Counted from the first letter of the stretch, positions 7,797-17,128 are shown. The stretch: 64,000 nt of DNA from CAYMWF01 sp964394085 [NCBI: uncultured Gemmatimonadota bacterium] (GCA_964394085.1 CAYMWF010000025.1:1-64000); one strand, 5' to 3'. Translations and numbers: made by a program. The notes: generated from the sequence alone by a model not told the origin.

Positions 7797-9245
7797 ATGA
7801 CGACGAATAATATTCAGGAAGTATCACACGAATCCGGTGCCGCAGCACAAAAGACCGACCGGAAACATGACGAGAACAATTCGTTCCTGTCGGTCCTGCT
7901 TGCCGCCCGTCCGGCGGATAACGCCGAACACGGTCCCGCCACGGTCCCCGACATGCCCGCATCCCCGGATACGGACGGTTCGAATTCCCGGGCGGTCGAA
8001 ACAACGGCTTCCGCCCCATCCGGCAACCCGGAACAGGCCCCGTCGAAGGAGCTCACTCCCGAAGCGGCGGGCTCCGCGCAGCATTCGCCGGAGAACGAGC
8101 AAACCACCCGCGCATCGGTTCAGTCCGGTTCCCGATCCGCTGAAAACGGGAAAGCGGGCCTCGAACCGGGAACGGAACAGGCCGGAAACGGAAAACTTGC
8201 CGCCGTCCGGGAAGAATGGTCCGCGGGAGCAGCGGAAAACCCCGCGAGTCCCTCCTCCCCCGGTCGACCGGCAGGTAACGTCGCGGCGCTCCAGCCGGAA
8301 ACCGGAACGGCCGGAGAAAAAAGCTGGAACAGCATCGTTAAAGGGATCGAAATCCGTGAAAGCACCGCCGGTGGAAGCGCGCCGGGCGAATCCGGTTCAA
8401 ATACGGCTGATGAAGGCGGTCTCCCGGGCAAGGGGTTGAATCCGGAGGCCGAACTCGAGACGAAAACAGGCGCTCCGAACCGTGAAGCTCTTCCCTCTGA
8501 GAAGGCTGTTGAAACAGCGGATACAAAAACCCGTTCCGGGGGCGAACAGGTTGCGGGAAAAGGCGCCGGAGCAAGTAGTGAAAAAACCGGGAACGCAGGT
8601 GAAACGGCGGAAGCAGGGCGAACCGGGGAAACCAAAGGAGCGGGTGAAGGCGCGGAAACCAGGGGCGCGGGAGAAGCAGGGAAAGCCGGGGAGACCGGGG
8701 ACGAAACGGTAAAAACGGTTCAGGCGAACGGGAAAGGGGCCGCTTCACCGGCGACCGGAGCGGCAGGGGGAAGCGGGACGCCTCAGAGCGTCGCCGCCGA
8801 AACTCCTCCGGCGGAGGAGCTGATTCCCTTCAGGAACGCCGATGTGGAGGAAATGTTCAAGGCGGGCCGCCTCGCGGTTCTGCGTAACGGTAAAGAGGCG
8901 CGGCTCGTGCTCCATCCGCCGGAACTGGGCAAGCTGAGGATCCGGTTATATACCGGCCGAAACCGGAGCGCCGCGAGATTCGTGGTCGAAACTCCGGAAG
9001 CCAGGGAAGCGCTCCTTGCCGGAGAATCCCTGCTTAGGGAAGCATTCGACCGTCATGGTCTGGAGATAGAAGAATTCGAAGTGCTGGTAATCAATTTGGG
9101 GTCGGACGGGGAGAATGGCCGCTACGAAGATGAGGACGGTTCTGAAAAGGACGGTTCTCTAACCAGGAAGCAGTCATCGACTGAGAACAACGCGTCATTT
9201 ATGTCGAGCAAACACCCGTCCGGCCTGATCAATATATACGCGTAA
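7797..9245 (+). CDS. fliK: Flagellar hook-length control protein FliK
   Basis: Secreted molecular ruler that sets hook length and switches FlhB specificity. The 482 aa product has a long disordered N-terminal part rich in Gly, Ala, Glu, Pro and Thr (about residues 20-340), including degenerate GAGE/GETG repeats around 8560-8710. The conserved Flg_hook domain follows (LAVLRNGKEARLVLHPPELG, then KLRIRLY). The motif LHPPELGKLRI is the LxPxxLG core. The start is the ATG one base after the motE stop. FlhB, its partner, is at 19508. Confidence 0.9.
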   Translation: MTTNNIQEVSHESGAAAQKTDRKHDENNSFLSVLLAARPADNAEHGPATVPDMPASPDTDGSNSRAVETTASAPSGNPEQAPSKELTPEAAGSAQHSPENEQTTRASVQSGSRSAENGKAGLEPGTEQAGNGKLAAVREEWSAGAAENPASPSSPGRPAGNVAALQPETGTAGEKSWNSIVKGIEIRESTAGGSAPGESGSNTADEGGLPGKGLNPEAELETKTGAPNREALPSEKAVETADTKTRSGGEQVAGKGAGASSEKTGNAGETAEAGRTGETKGAGEGAETRGAGEAGKAGETGDETVKTVQANGKGAASPATGAAGGSGTPQSVAAETPPAEELIPFRNADVEEMFKAGRLAVLRNGKEARLVLHPPELGKLRIRLYTGRNRSAARFVVETPEAREALLAGESLLREAFDRHGLEIEEFEVLVINLGSDGENGRYEDEDGSEKDGSLTRKQSSTENNASFMSSKHPSGLINIYA

Positions 9246-9266
9246 GACCGGAAAGGAGGCGATTAG

Positions 9267-9920
9267 ATGCCGGTAAACGGAATCAACGGCGGTTCGAACA
9301 CACCGCAAACGCAATACAGCGCACCGATTCTGGGTAAAGACGATTTTCTGCAGCTGCTCACCACGAAGCTCAGGTACCAGGACCCGATGAACCCGATGGA
9401 GGATCACGAGTTCATCGCTCAACTGGCCCAGTTCAGCTCCCTCGAGCAGATGCAGAACATCAACGAAACGATGCAGACGCAGATCCTGCTGACCCAGAGC
9501 ACGAACAACGCCCTGGCCACCAGCCTGATCGGCAAAGACGTGCAGGCTCTCGGAAACAGCATCTCCCTCGAAGAAGCCGGAACGGCTGAAATTTCAATGG
9601 AGCTGCAGGCCGCGGCGGACGTCACGGTCCGCATCTACGACAAAGACGGAACCGTTGTGAGAACCCTCGCGGCAGGTTCGATGGAAGCCGGAGTGAATTC
9701 GACGACCTGGGACGGCCTCGATACAGGAGGAGAGTCTCTGCCGGCGGGAACCTATACCTACGAGGTTACCGCGATTGCGTCGGATAAAACCACGGTCGGC
9801 GTGACCACCTACACTACGGGACACGTGACCGGAGTGGAATTCGTAAACGGAGCCGCCGAGCTCCTGGTGAACGGGGTGCACATACCCCTGTCGGATGTAA
9901 TCAGGATCGACGAGATCTAG
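9267..9920 (+). CDS. flgD: Hook-capping scaffold protein FlgD
   Basis: FlgD caps the growing hook and is later lost. The 217 aa product has the diagnostic N-terminus ([20 protein letters not shown], then [15 protein letters not shown]) and a C-terminal FlgD Ig-like fold ([35 protein letters not shown]). The ATG has GGAGG about 10 nt upstream (AAAGGAGGCGATTAG). Ig-like tails of this same type occur on two secreted proteins elsewhere in the window (46162-47637 and 51414-52643), where they are not flagellar. Confidence 0.96.
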   Translation: MPVNGINGGSNTPQTQYSAPILGKDDFLQLLTTKLRYQDPMNPMEDHEFIAQLAQFSSLEQMQNINETMQTQILLTQSTNNALATSLIGKDVQALGNSISLEEAGTAEISMELQAAADVTVRIYDKDGTVVRTLAAGSMEAGVNSTTWDGLDTGGESLPAGTYTYEVTAIASDKTTVGVTTYTTGHVTGVEFVNGAAELLVNGVHIPLSDVIRIDEI

Positions 9921-9942
9921 AGAAAAGGAGCGGAACACACTC

Positions 9943-10338
9943 ATGAAAACGGGCGGAATTGATAAAGCGGCGCCTGTAAGCGGTGTAAACGGCTTATCGC
10001 CGGCGCATCGTGGAAAGGCGCCCGGGAAAGCGGCCGACGGAGCTTCCTTCAACAGGATTCTGAAGGACAAGCTGGGAAGCGCTCCCGATATCAAATTCTC
10101 AGGACACGCCGCCGAGCGGCTTCAATCGCGCAATATCCGTTTATCCCCCGCCGACAAGACTTCGCTCAGTGAAGCGATGACCATGGCGGAATCGAAGGGC
10201 GCGAAGGAATCGCTCGTGGTCTACAAGGATCAGATCCTCGTAGTGAGCGTGCCGAACAGAACCGTAATCACCGCGGTGGGTAAAAACGCCGCAGAGCCGA
10301 AGATATTCACCAATATCGACAGTGCGGTGATTCTTTGA
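9943..10338 (+). CDS. Flagellar operon protein, TIGR02530 type
   Basis: 131 aa. It shows the pattern of the small flagellar operon family found between flgD and flgE in many bacteria: FSGHAAERLQSRNIRLS, EAMTMAESKGAKESLVVY, VVSVPNRTVITAV and a C-terminal FTNIDSAVIL. It is likely cytoplasmic with no signal peptide. Its exact job is not established; it may assist hook export. The gene lies 22 nt after flgD. The 96 nt gap before flgE holds GC-rich inverted segments (GCCGG/CCGGC) but no clear promoter. Confidence 0.88.
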   Translation: MKTGGIDKAAPVSGVNGLSPAHRGKAPGKAADGASFNRILKDKLGSAPDIKFSGHAAERLQSRNIRLSPADKTSLSEAMTMAESKGAKESLVVYKDQILVVSVPNRTVITAVGKNAAEPKIFTNIDSAVIL

Positions 10339-10434
10339 AAAGTACGAAAAGTACCGGGGCCGGACCCCTCACGGGGAAGCCTCGCCGGCAAACGGCCGAA
10401 TGCCGAAGCCGGAAGGTGTAAAGGAGCAGACAAA

Positions 10435-13137
10435 ATGATGAAGTCACTACTCACAGGATCCACCGGACTGAAAAGCCATCAGTTCAGGATGAACGTGATA
10501 GGTAATAACATCGCAAACATCAACACGATAGGCTTCAAGGCGGGAAGAGCGAGCTTCAGCGAAATGATGGCAAGCACCCTCCAGGGAGCCCGCAGACCCG
10601 AGTCGGGCATCGGCGGGGTGAACCCGATTCAACTCGGCGGAGGCGTCGCCGTGGGAGGCGTCGACAACATATTCACCCAGGGAAGTCTCGAATTCACGGG
10701 GGTCACCACCGACCTCGCCACGATAGGAACCGGGTTCCTGATCGTCTCGGACGGCAGCAGCAACTTTTACACGAGGACTTCGGGGTTCCTGTTCGACGCC
10801 AACGGCCAGCTCGTTGATGCAGCGTCGGGCATGGTGCTCCAGGGAGTAATGGCCAATGCCGACGGCGTGCTCGGCGGTTCCTCCATCGAGGATATCTCGA
10901 TCCCGATGGACCTTACCGACCCGGCGAACGCCACGACCCGCGTAACTTACGGCGGCAACCTCGACGCATCCGAATCCCCGCTCGGGACGATTCTCGACTC
11001 CTCCTCCCTCCTCGCGCTCGCAGATTCGGACGATTCCCTTTCCGCGTTGCGGGATTCTTACGGGAGCGCTCTCGGCCTGACGTCGGGAGACAGCCTGAAG
11101 GTGAGCTGCAGCGCCACCGGGACGACCGAGACGGACGAGCTCTACAACACGTCCGGAGTCAGCTTCAGCCTGAACGCCGGCGACGAGTTCACGGTTTCGG
11201 CGACCAAGGTGGAGATGGATTCCACAGCGGTCCCGGGCGACGTGGACAACGCGTTCAGCTTCAGCCTGACGGTGGGCGGAACCGCTTACACCGTGAACGT
11301 CTCCAAGACCGATACCGGTGACGGCGCCGAATACGACAAGGTGGAGGTGGTCGACAGCATCCGCGCCGACATTATCAATTCGGGCGCCCCCGTGGTGGTC
11401 GAAAACAACATGGACGGCAGCTTCACCATCACCGCCATCGACCAGACCACCGACGTCATCGTAAACGGAACCCAGGGCGAGCTGGATCAGGTCGGCCTCC
11501 TCAACGGGCAGGCGATAACAGCGGATTACGATACAGTCACCATCGGGCAGGGAGACACTTTCAGCGATTTCCTGGCCGATATCGAAGCCGCCCTCGACCT
11601 TACAGGATCGGGATCGGCCTTTACCGTGGCCCAGAACAGCGACGGAAGCTTCACCATAACCCACGGCACCGGCACCGCCGATGCATCGATCGAGATCCGG
11701 GCTTCATCGCCGGCGAACAGCCTCTTCGCCACGGCGATATCGGAACTCCAGGGAGAGCTCGAAGTCGGAGACACCTCCGACGACACCGACCGGTTCACCG
11801 TTCAGTCCGAAATCGTGTTCGGAACCGATTTCGAAGACCTCGAGGAGCTGGCGGAAAGCATCACCGACTCCCTCGGTAAAGCTTCAGGCGCCTTCGCGGC
11901 GACATACTCCGAATCCACCGGAAAACTTTCATACCTGAACGGAACCGGCGGCTCGGATCTTTACGATATCTCAATCACGACCTCGCCGACGAACCAGTCC
12001 TTCGAAACCGCTCTGAGCCTCTCGGACGAGGATATCACCGCGGATGACAGCTCACTCGACTCGACCTATTTCCTGAGAACCGCCGAATCGGATGACAACC
12101 TGATCGAGCTCTATACCGATTCCGGCGACTGGATGGAGATGACCCTCGGCGACGAGCTGGCGATCGACGCCCAGGTGGGAGGAGCGCCTGTGCTCACCAT
12201 GTCCACCATCATCGGCACCGACATCTCGACCTACGGCGAGCTTGCCGAAAAGGTCGAAGAAGCTCTCGGTCTGGATGAAGGAACCGGAGTCTCGATCGAT
12301 TCCGACGGCTCACTGAAAGTCAACGGAACCCCGGGCGAGGCGAACGCCGTCAGCGAACTTTCGATCTCCTCTTCGGGGAACACGGTGCTGGCCTCGGGGT
12401 TCAACTTCTCCGAGCTCCAGGAAGCCGCGGACGTGACGAAATCGGTATCGGCCATCGTATACGACTCGCTGGGCGACAACCATTCGGTGACCCTGACATT
12501 CAAGAAGTCCGAAATCCCCAACCGCTGGACCTGGACCGCCGACACCGGCGGCGACGAAGTGATAACCGGCGGCAGTTCCGGAACCATCCTGTTCAACGAG
12601 GACGGCTCCCTCGCCGCCTTCTCGATTTCAGACGGCGCGCCCCTCTCCTTCGAACCCGGTAACGGCGCAGCAGCAATGGAGATAGACCTTTTTGCCGGAA
12701 CTGCGGATTCCCGCGATGGAATCACCCAGTTCGCATCCACATCCTCCGTTCAGTCGACGAGCCAGGACGGATGGGGCGAAGGAACCCTGAGCACCATCGG
12801 AATCGACTCGGCCGGCATAATCTCGGGACAGTTCACGAACGGGATCACCAGGAACCTGGCACAAATCCACGTGGCTGAATTCAACAATCCCGGCGGGCTC
12901 GAAAAGGCGAGCGACAATCTTTACACCGCTTCGCCCAACTCGGGAGATCCGAAAGTCGGAGCCGCCGGCCCGGCCGGAGGCACTGCGGTGTCTTCCGGGT
13001 ACCTGGAAATGTCCAATGTGGACCTTTCATCGGAATTCACAAGCATGATCATGACCCAGCGCGGATTCCAGGCAAACGCCAGGATAATCACGACATCGGA
13101 CGAAATGCTCGTGGATACGGTGAGCCTGAAACGTTAG
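10435..13137 (+). CDS. flgE: Flagellar hook protein FlgE, enlarged
   Basis: Hook subunit, 900 aa against roughly 400 aa in enteric bacteria. The N-terminal core (LKSHQFRMNVIGNNIANINT, then GVDNIFTQGSLEFTGVTTDL) and C-terminal core (YLEMSNVDLSSEFTSMIMTQ, RGFQANARIITTSDEML) are standard. Between them, about residues 190-660, lies a very long acidic, Ser/Thr/Gly-rich insert. It has at least three related modules, each with a short helix (FLADIEAAL, LEELAESITDSL, YGELAEKVEEAL) followed by beta strands, like flagellin insert domains. AGGAG lies 8 nt before the ATG. Confidence 0.95.
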   Translation: MMKSLLTGSTGLKSHQFRMNVIGNNIANINTIGFKAGRASFSEMMASTLQGARRPESGIGGVNPIQLGGGVAVGGVDNIFTQGSLEFTGVTTDLATIGTGFLIVSDGSSNFYTRTSGFLFDANGQLVDAASGMVLQGVMANADGVLGGSSIEDISIPMDLTDPANATTRVTYGGNLDASESPLGTILDSSSLLALADSDDSLSALRDSYGSALGLTSGDSLKVSCSATGTTETDELYNTSGVSFSLNAGDEFTVSATKVEMDSTAVPGDVDNAFSFSLTVGGTAYTVNVSKTDTGDGAEYDKVEVVDSIRADIINSGAPVVVENNMDGSFTITAIDQTTDVIVNGTQGELDQVGLLNGQAITADYDTVTIGQGDTFSDFLADIEAALDLTGSGSAFTVAQNSDGSFTITHGTGTADASIEIRASSPANSLFATAISELQGELEVGDTSDDTDRFTVQSEIVFGTDFEDLEELAESITDSLGKASGAFAATYSESTGKLSYLNGTGGSDLYDISITTSPTNQSFETALSLSDEDITADDSSLDSTYFLRTAESDDNLIELYTDSGDWMEMTLGDELAIDAQVGGAPVLTMSTIIGTDISTYGELAEKVEEALGLDEGTGVSIDSDGSLKVNGTPGEANAVSELSISSSGNTVLASGFNFSELQEAADVTKSVSAIVYDSLGDNHSVTLTFKKSEIPNRWTWTADTGGDEVITGGSSGTILFNEDGSLAAFSISDGAPLSFEPGNGAAAMEIDLFAGTADSRDGITQFASTSSVQSTSQDGWGEGTLSTIGIDSAGIISGQFTNGITRNLAQIHVAEFNNPGGLEKASDNLYTASPNSGDPKVGAAGPAGGTAVSSGYLEMSNVDLSSEFTSMIMTQRGFQANARIITTSDEMLVDTVSLKR

Positions 13138-13146
13138 AGGGATTCA

Positions 13147-13164
13147 TGACGGCAATTGACGTCA
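13147..13164. promoter_or_regulatory. Near-perfect 18 bp palindrome between flgE and motA
   Basis: TGACGGCAATTGACGTCA matches its own reverse complement at 16 of 18 positions, centred on CAATTG. It lies 10 bp after the flgE stop and about 75 bp before motA, where many clusters carry flbD. It could be an operator or part of an RNA structure. Confidence 0.4.
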
Positions 13165-13197
13165 ATCGAAGGAAGCACGCGAAAACGCCGTCGAAAA

Positions 13198-13216
13198 CAC
13201 GGGACTGTCTCCCGTG
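13198..13216 (+). promoter_or_regulatory. Hairpin in the motA leader
   Basis: CACGGGA and TCCCGTG form a perfect 7 bp stem with the 5 nt loop CTGTC. It ends 4 nt before the motA ribosome site (AAGGAAAGG) and lacks a following T-tract, so it is not a typical terminator. It may limit transcription read-through, stabilise the motAB mRNA or tune motA translation. Confidence 0.5.
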
Positions 13217-13237
13217 GTCAAGGAAAGGTGAAGAGTT

Positions 13238-14014
13238 TTGGATCTGACCACAATAATAGGAATCGTACTGGGTTTCACATTTGTCGTCATAACGATTCTG
13301 CTGGGCGGAAGTCTGCTCGGATTCGTCAACGCTCCTTCACTCATGATCGTGATCGGCGGCACCTTCGCGGCGGTTCTCATCACCTATCCTGTCGCCCAGG
13401 TGAAAAGGGTGGTTCCGGTGGTGAAGAACGCTTTCTTCGAAAAAAACTTCTCTCCCATCGAATTGATTCAGCGGATGGTGTCTTTCTCGCACAAAGCCAG
13501 ACGGGAAGGCCTTCTCGCTCTTGAAAAAGAGTGTGAGGAGATCGACGACAAGTTCCTGAAGAGCGGCATCGAGCTCGTAGTGGACGGAACCGAGCCGGAA
13601 CTCATCCAGACGATCCTCGCTACTGAGATCGTAAACATCGAGGACCGCCACTCCACGGGCAAGAAGCTTCTCGCATCCATGGCGGAGTACGCACCCGCCT
13701 TCGGAATGATCGGAACCCTGATCGGCCTGGTGCTGATGCTCAACATGATGGAGGACCCATCCGCAATCGGTCCGGGTATGGCGGTGGCGCTTCTCACCAC
13801 GCTCTACGGCAGTATCCTGGCGAATCTCGTTTTCACTCCTCTTGCGGGAAAGCTCGGCAACAAATCTGAAGAAGAAATGCTTCTCAAGCAGCTGACGGTC
13901 ACGGGGATTCTCTCGATCCAGTCGGGGGACAACCCGAGGGTGCTGGAACAGAAGCTAATGTCCTTCCTGGCGCCCGACCTGAGAAGTATCGATTCGGAAG
14001 AGGCGCAGGAATAG
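13238..14014 (+). CDS. motA: Flagellar stator protein MotA
   Basis: Inner-membrane stator subunit that forms the ion channel with MotB and pushes on FliG. 258 aa with four membrane helices: two at the N-terminus starting LTTIIGIVLGFTFVVITILL and two near 145-200 (APAFGMIGTLIGLVLMLNMM; YGSILANLVFTPLAGKL). The start is TTG, chosen because AAGGAAAGG lies about 8 nt upstream and the resulting MDLTTIIGIVLG is the classic MotA opening. There is no flbD before it. motB follows after 13 nt. Confidence 0.95.
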   Translation: MDLTTIIGIVLGFTFVVITILLGGSLLGFVNAPSLMIVIGGTFAAVLITYPVAQVKRVVPVVKNAFFEKNFSPIELIQRMVSFSHKARREGLLALEKECEEIDDKFLKSGIELVVDGTEPELIQTILATEIVNIEDRHSTGKKLLASMAEYAPAFGMIGTLIGLVLMLNMMEDPSAIGPGMAVALLTTLYGSILANLVFTPLAGKLGNKSEEEMLLKQLTVTGILSIQSGDNPRVLEQKLMSFLAPDLRSIDSEEAQE

Positions 14015-14027
14015 GAATAAAGGGAAG

Positions 14028-14807
14028 ATGGAAGGCAAAAAAAAGGAAGAAGCCTCGGGCGGCGCTCCAGCCTGGATGGTGACGTACGGTGACATGGTGA
14101 CACTTCTTCTCACCTTCTTCGTGCTGCTTCTTTCATTCTCGTCAATCCAGGAAAGCAAGTTCAGGGAGGCGATCGGCTCTCTGAAGGGTTCTCTCGGTCT
14201 TCTGACCGGTCAGAACAAAGTGGTCGTCCAGTCCTACATCCCGCCGATCAAAGTCTCTGCAGTCCAGAAAAAGAGTGAAATCCAGGATATGATTCATGCT
14301 CTTCAGGATTTTATAGAGCGGGAACGCCTGGAGGATAAGGTCAAGCTGGAATTCAAGGACGACGGTCTGAATATCGTCATTTCCGATCCTGTGCTTTTCT
14401 CCCTTGGAAAAGCCGACCTGAAGCCCACCAGTTTCCCGCTGATCAAACGGATCGCCGGCGTGCTTTCGAACTTCGATTCGGAAATCCATATAAAAGGACA
14501 CACCTGCGATCTCCCGATACACAATCTCGAATTCGAATCGAACTGGGAATTGTCCGCGGCAAGGGCTCTGGAAGTAGTGAAAGTACTGATTGATTCAAAC
14601 ATATCGCCGGAAAAGCTTTCCGCGGTCGCCTACTCCCAGTACAGACCGACAAATCCGAATGATCTCGAAGACAACCGGCGGAAGAACCGCAGGGTGGAGA
14701 TTTTCGTACCCGAAGAAGACTTCGACGAGCTCATGAGAGCTACCATACCGAAAAACATGACTGAAGATCCCGGAAAGAACCCGGTAGCGGAGGTTGGTTA
14801 TGAGTGA
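14028..14807 (+). CDS. motB: Flagellar stator protein MotB
   Basis: Stator subunit that anchors MotA to peptidoglycan. 259 aa. A short cytoplasmic N-terminus precedes one membrane helix, TYGDMVTLLLTFFVLLLS, whose Asp (residue 22) is the ion-carrying residue. A plug and linker region follows, then an OmpA-like peptidoglycan-binding domain (IHIKGHTCDLP; ELSAARALEVVKVLI; NRRKNRRVEIFV). The GHTC...P variant of the usual GHTD motif is unusual. The end overlaps fliL by 8 nt. Confidence 0.94.
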   Translation: MEGKKKEEASGGAPAWMVTYGDMVTLLLTFFVLLLSFSSIQESKFREAIGSLKGSLGLLTGQNKVVVQSYIPPIKVSAVQKKSEIQDMIHALQDFIERERLEDKVKLEFKDDGLNIVISDPVLFSLGKADLKPTSFPLIKRIAGVLSNFDSEIHIKGHTCDLPIHNLEFESNWELSAARALEVVKVLIDSNISPEKLSAVAYSQYRPTNPNDLEDNRRKNRRVEIFVPEEDFDELMRATIPKNMTEDPGKNPVAEVGYE

Positions 14808-15297
14808 CGAGGCAGCCCCAGAGGTTGAAGAGAAAGAAAAAAAAGGCAAGGGAGTCCTGATAGCCGTTGTCGCGGTTTTCGTCGTGCTCCAGGCGGTTGT
14901 CACCTTTTTTATCGTTCAGAAAACCGTTTTTTCGAAAAATACGGAAGGAGCCGAAGCTTCTCAGGAGGAGATTCTTGAAGAAGCGGCTGATGAGCCCGGT
15001 CTCACATTTCCGCTCGAGAACCTCATCGTGAATCCGGCGGGATGCAATGGACTCAGGTTCGTAAAAATATCGATGATACTCGAAACCTACGAGGAAGATG
15101 TCATAGCCGAACTCGAGGTACGCACATACCGGATCAACGATATTCTCATCCGGCTTCTCTCCTCCAAGAGTATAGAGGATCTCGACTCCGGATGGAAGAG
15201 GGACAGTCTGAAAACCGAAATGATCGAAGCTGTGAATGGACAGGTCGGCGAAGGCGGTGTTTCAAATATCTACTTCACCGACTTCATCATCCAGTAA
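14800..15297 (+). CDS. fliL: Flagellar basal-body-associated protein FliL
   Basis: Single-pass inner-membrane protein that rings the stator and stabilises it. 165 aa: a charged cytoplasmic N-terminus (EVEEKEKKGKG), one membrane helix (about 20-42), an acidic linker, then the periplasmic SPFH-like domain (FPLENLIVNPAG, RFVKISMILETYEEDVIAEL, IYFTDFIIQ). The ATG at 14800 is chosen over an upstream TTG because GCGGAGG lies 6 nt before it. It overlaps motB and sits 15 nt before fliM. Confidence 0.93.
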   Translation: MSDEAAPEVEEKEKKGKGVLIAVVAVFVVLQAVVTFFIVQKTVFSKNTEGAEASQEEILEEAADEPGLTFPLENLIVNPAGCNGLRFVKISMILETYEEDVIAELEVRTYRINDILIRLLSSKSIEDLDSGWKRDSLKTEMIEAVNGQVGEGGVSNIYFTDFIIQ

Positions 15298-15312
15298 ATA
15301 TCGGAGGAAAGC

Positions 15313-16329
15313 GTGACCAAGTTCCTTTCTCAAAACGAAATAGACTCCCTTCTCGATTCTTTCTCCACGGGAGACATGGAGGTTGAACCGGACTCTCCCG
15401 AACTGGCGCCTTCAGACGAGAAGATCAAGCTCTACGATTTCAAGCGGCCCAACAGGATCTCGAAAGATCAAATCAGGACGCTTCACCTGGTCCACGATTC
15501 ATTCGCGCGCCATTTGTCGAATTCTCTTTCTTCCGTCCTGCGGAGTTTCATCGAGGTCCAGGTCGAATCGATAGACCAGGTGACATACAACGAGGTGATC
15601 GTTTCGATGCCCAGCCCCACCGCTGTTTACATATTCCGGATAGAACCCTTCGGAAGGCAGGGATTCCTGGAGGTGAACCTCCCCCTGGTCTTCTCGATCA
15701 TCGACCGGGTATTCGGAGGCAAGGGGGCGGCGAAGACGTGCAACAGGGAACTCACCCTGATCGAAGAATCGGTCATGAAGAAGATCGCCAACTCGGCCAT
15801 GAACGATCTGGCGGCAGCCTGGCTCCCCTTCTATGAAATGAACATCGAGCTGGAAACGCTCCAGACCAATCCGCGCTTCCTCCAGATCTCGTTCCAGCAC
15901 GATATCGTGCTGTACCTGTCATTCAAGGTGATCATGGAAATGAGCTACGGATTCATCAACCTCTGTTTCCCATACCTGACCCTCGAACCGATGATACAGA
16001 ACCTTACAGGTCAGAAATGGCTCAGGGCCGCCACCATGGCGGATGAAAACGCCATGAAGAATCACTTTGCAAAAGAACTGCTGGAAACGCAGCTGGATAT
16101 CGTCGCCGAGCTGGGAAAAAGTGAAATCCGTATCGGAGAGCTGCTCAATCTCGAAAAGGGCGACGTTATCAGGCTCGATCAGAATGTAGACGCTCCCATT
16201 TCTCTGAATGTCGGAGGAATCGACAAGATGCAGGGATATCCAGGTTTAAAGAAACGTTCCCGCGCGGTCAAGCTTACGGACGTCCAGCTCAAGCTTGCCG
16301 ATTTTTCAAAAGGAGACGACCATGAATGA
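15313..16329 (+). CDS. fliM: Flagellar motor switch protein FliM
   Basis: C-ring protein that receives the CheY-P signal. 338 aa, GTG start with GGAGGAA about 6 nt upstream. Residues 4-13, FLSQNEIDSL, match the CheY-P binding peptide at the FliM N-terminus, so chemotactic switching is likely although no che genes are in the window. The middle domain (YDFKRPNRISKDQIRTLHLV) and the C-terminal SpoA domain are present. Its last 8 nt overlap fliN. Confidence 0.96.
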   Translation: MTKFLSQNEIDSLLDSFSTGDMEVEPDSPELAPSDEKIKLYDFKRPNRISKDQIRTLHLVHDSFARHLSNSLSSVLRSFIEVQVESIDQVTYNEVIVSMPSPTAVYIFRIEPFGRQGFLEVNLPLVFSIIDRVFGGKGAAKTCNRELTLIEESVMKKIANSAMNDLAAAWLPFYEMNIELETLQTNPRFLQISFQHDIVLYLSFKVIMEMSYGFINLCFPYLTLEPMIQNLTGQKWLRAATMADENAMKNHFAKELLETQLDIVAELGKSEIRIGELLNLEKGDVIRLDQNVDAPISLNVGGIDKMQGYPGLKKRSRAVKLTDVQLKLADFSKGDDHE

Positions 16330-17107
16330 AACCCCGGAAAACAGCAGCGTTGAAGAAGCTCCGGAAGAACAGGCCGTGAATGAACCTTCCGTGGAGCCCG
16401 GGGATATGAGCGAGGCGATCGAACCGGAAGCGTCGGTTGCGACCTCGGATGAGACCCCGGATAGTTCCGAATCGGAGGATCCCGGTTCGACCGGTGAAGA
16501 GGTTGCGGCGGAGGCCGAGGATACGGCTGAGACCGCCGAATCCTTCGAATTCGCCGAAACGGCGGAGGATACGGAACCGGCGGCGGACTCTGAAGATACC
16601 GGATCCACCGAAGATGCGGATGCTTCCCCGGAATCGGAAGAAGCATTCGATTTCGACGGAAGTTTCGCTTCGGATGAGGATATGGAAGATCAGGAGCCGC
16701 AGACCAGCGCCGAGGAAGACGGATTCGACCTGCAGGCCCTCGAAAACTCCGGCCTCTTCGACGATGGACAGGCCGGCGAAAATGCCGAAGTGCGTGCACA
16801 GCCTGCGCGGTTCCAGGAGCTGGATGACCTGATCGAAAGCAATTCACGGGCGGATATCGACATGCTGCTGGACATTTCGCTGCCCATGGTTGTCGAGCTC
16901 GGCAGAACGAAGATGCTCATCCAGGACATCCTTTCACTCAAGTCGGGTTCAGTGATCACCCTCGACAAACTGACAGGCGAGCCGGCGAATCTCGTCATCA
17001 ACGGCAAAGTCATGGCAACCGGCGAGATCGTGGTAATCGACGAGAATTTCGGTATCAGGGTGACCAACCTGGTCAAACCGATGGACCGGCTCAAAGAGAA
17101 GAATTGA
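16322..17107 (+). CDS. fliN: Flagellar motor switch protein FliN with long acidic N-terminus
   Basis: C-ring protein, 261 aa, about twice the usual size. The C-terminal ~85 residues are a standard SpoA/FliN domain (LLDISLPMVVELGRTKMLIQ, then LKSGSVITLDKLTGEPANL, VVIDENFGIRVTNLV). The first ~165 residues are extremely acidic and built of Glu, Asp, Ala, Ser and Thr, probably disordered. The ATG has AAAAGGAG upstream and lies inside the end of fliM. No FliY-type phosphatase (CheC) domain is visible in the extension. Confidence 0.93.
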   Translation: MNETPENSSVEEAPEEQAVNEPSVEPGDMSEAIEPEASVATSDETPDSSESEDPGSTGEEVAAEAEDTAETAESFEFAETAEDTEPAADSEDTGSTEDADASPESEEAFDFDGSFASDEDMEDQEPQTSAEEDGFDLQALENSGLFDDGQAGENAEVRAQPARFQELDDLIESNSRADIDMLLDISLPMVVELGRTKMLIQDILSLKSGSVITLDKLTGEPANLVINGKVMATGEIVVIDENFGIRVTNLVKPMDRLKEKN

Positions 17108-17128
17108 CACAGGGAAGGAAGGCTGTTC

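Noticed and set aside
13156-13524. Possible gene between flgE and motA (flbD position)
   Set aside because: The frame lies across motA in another phase and has no FlbD features.
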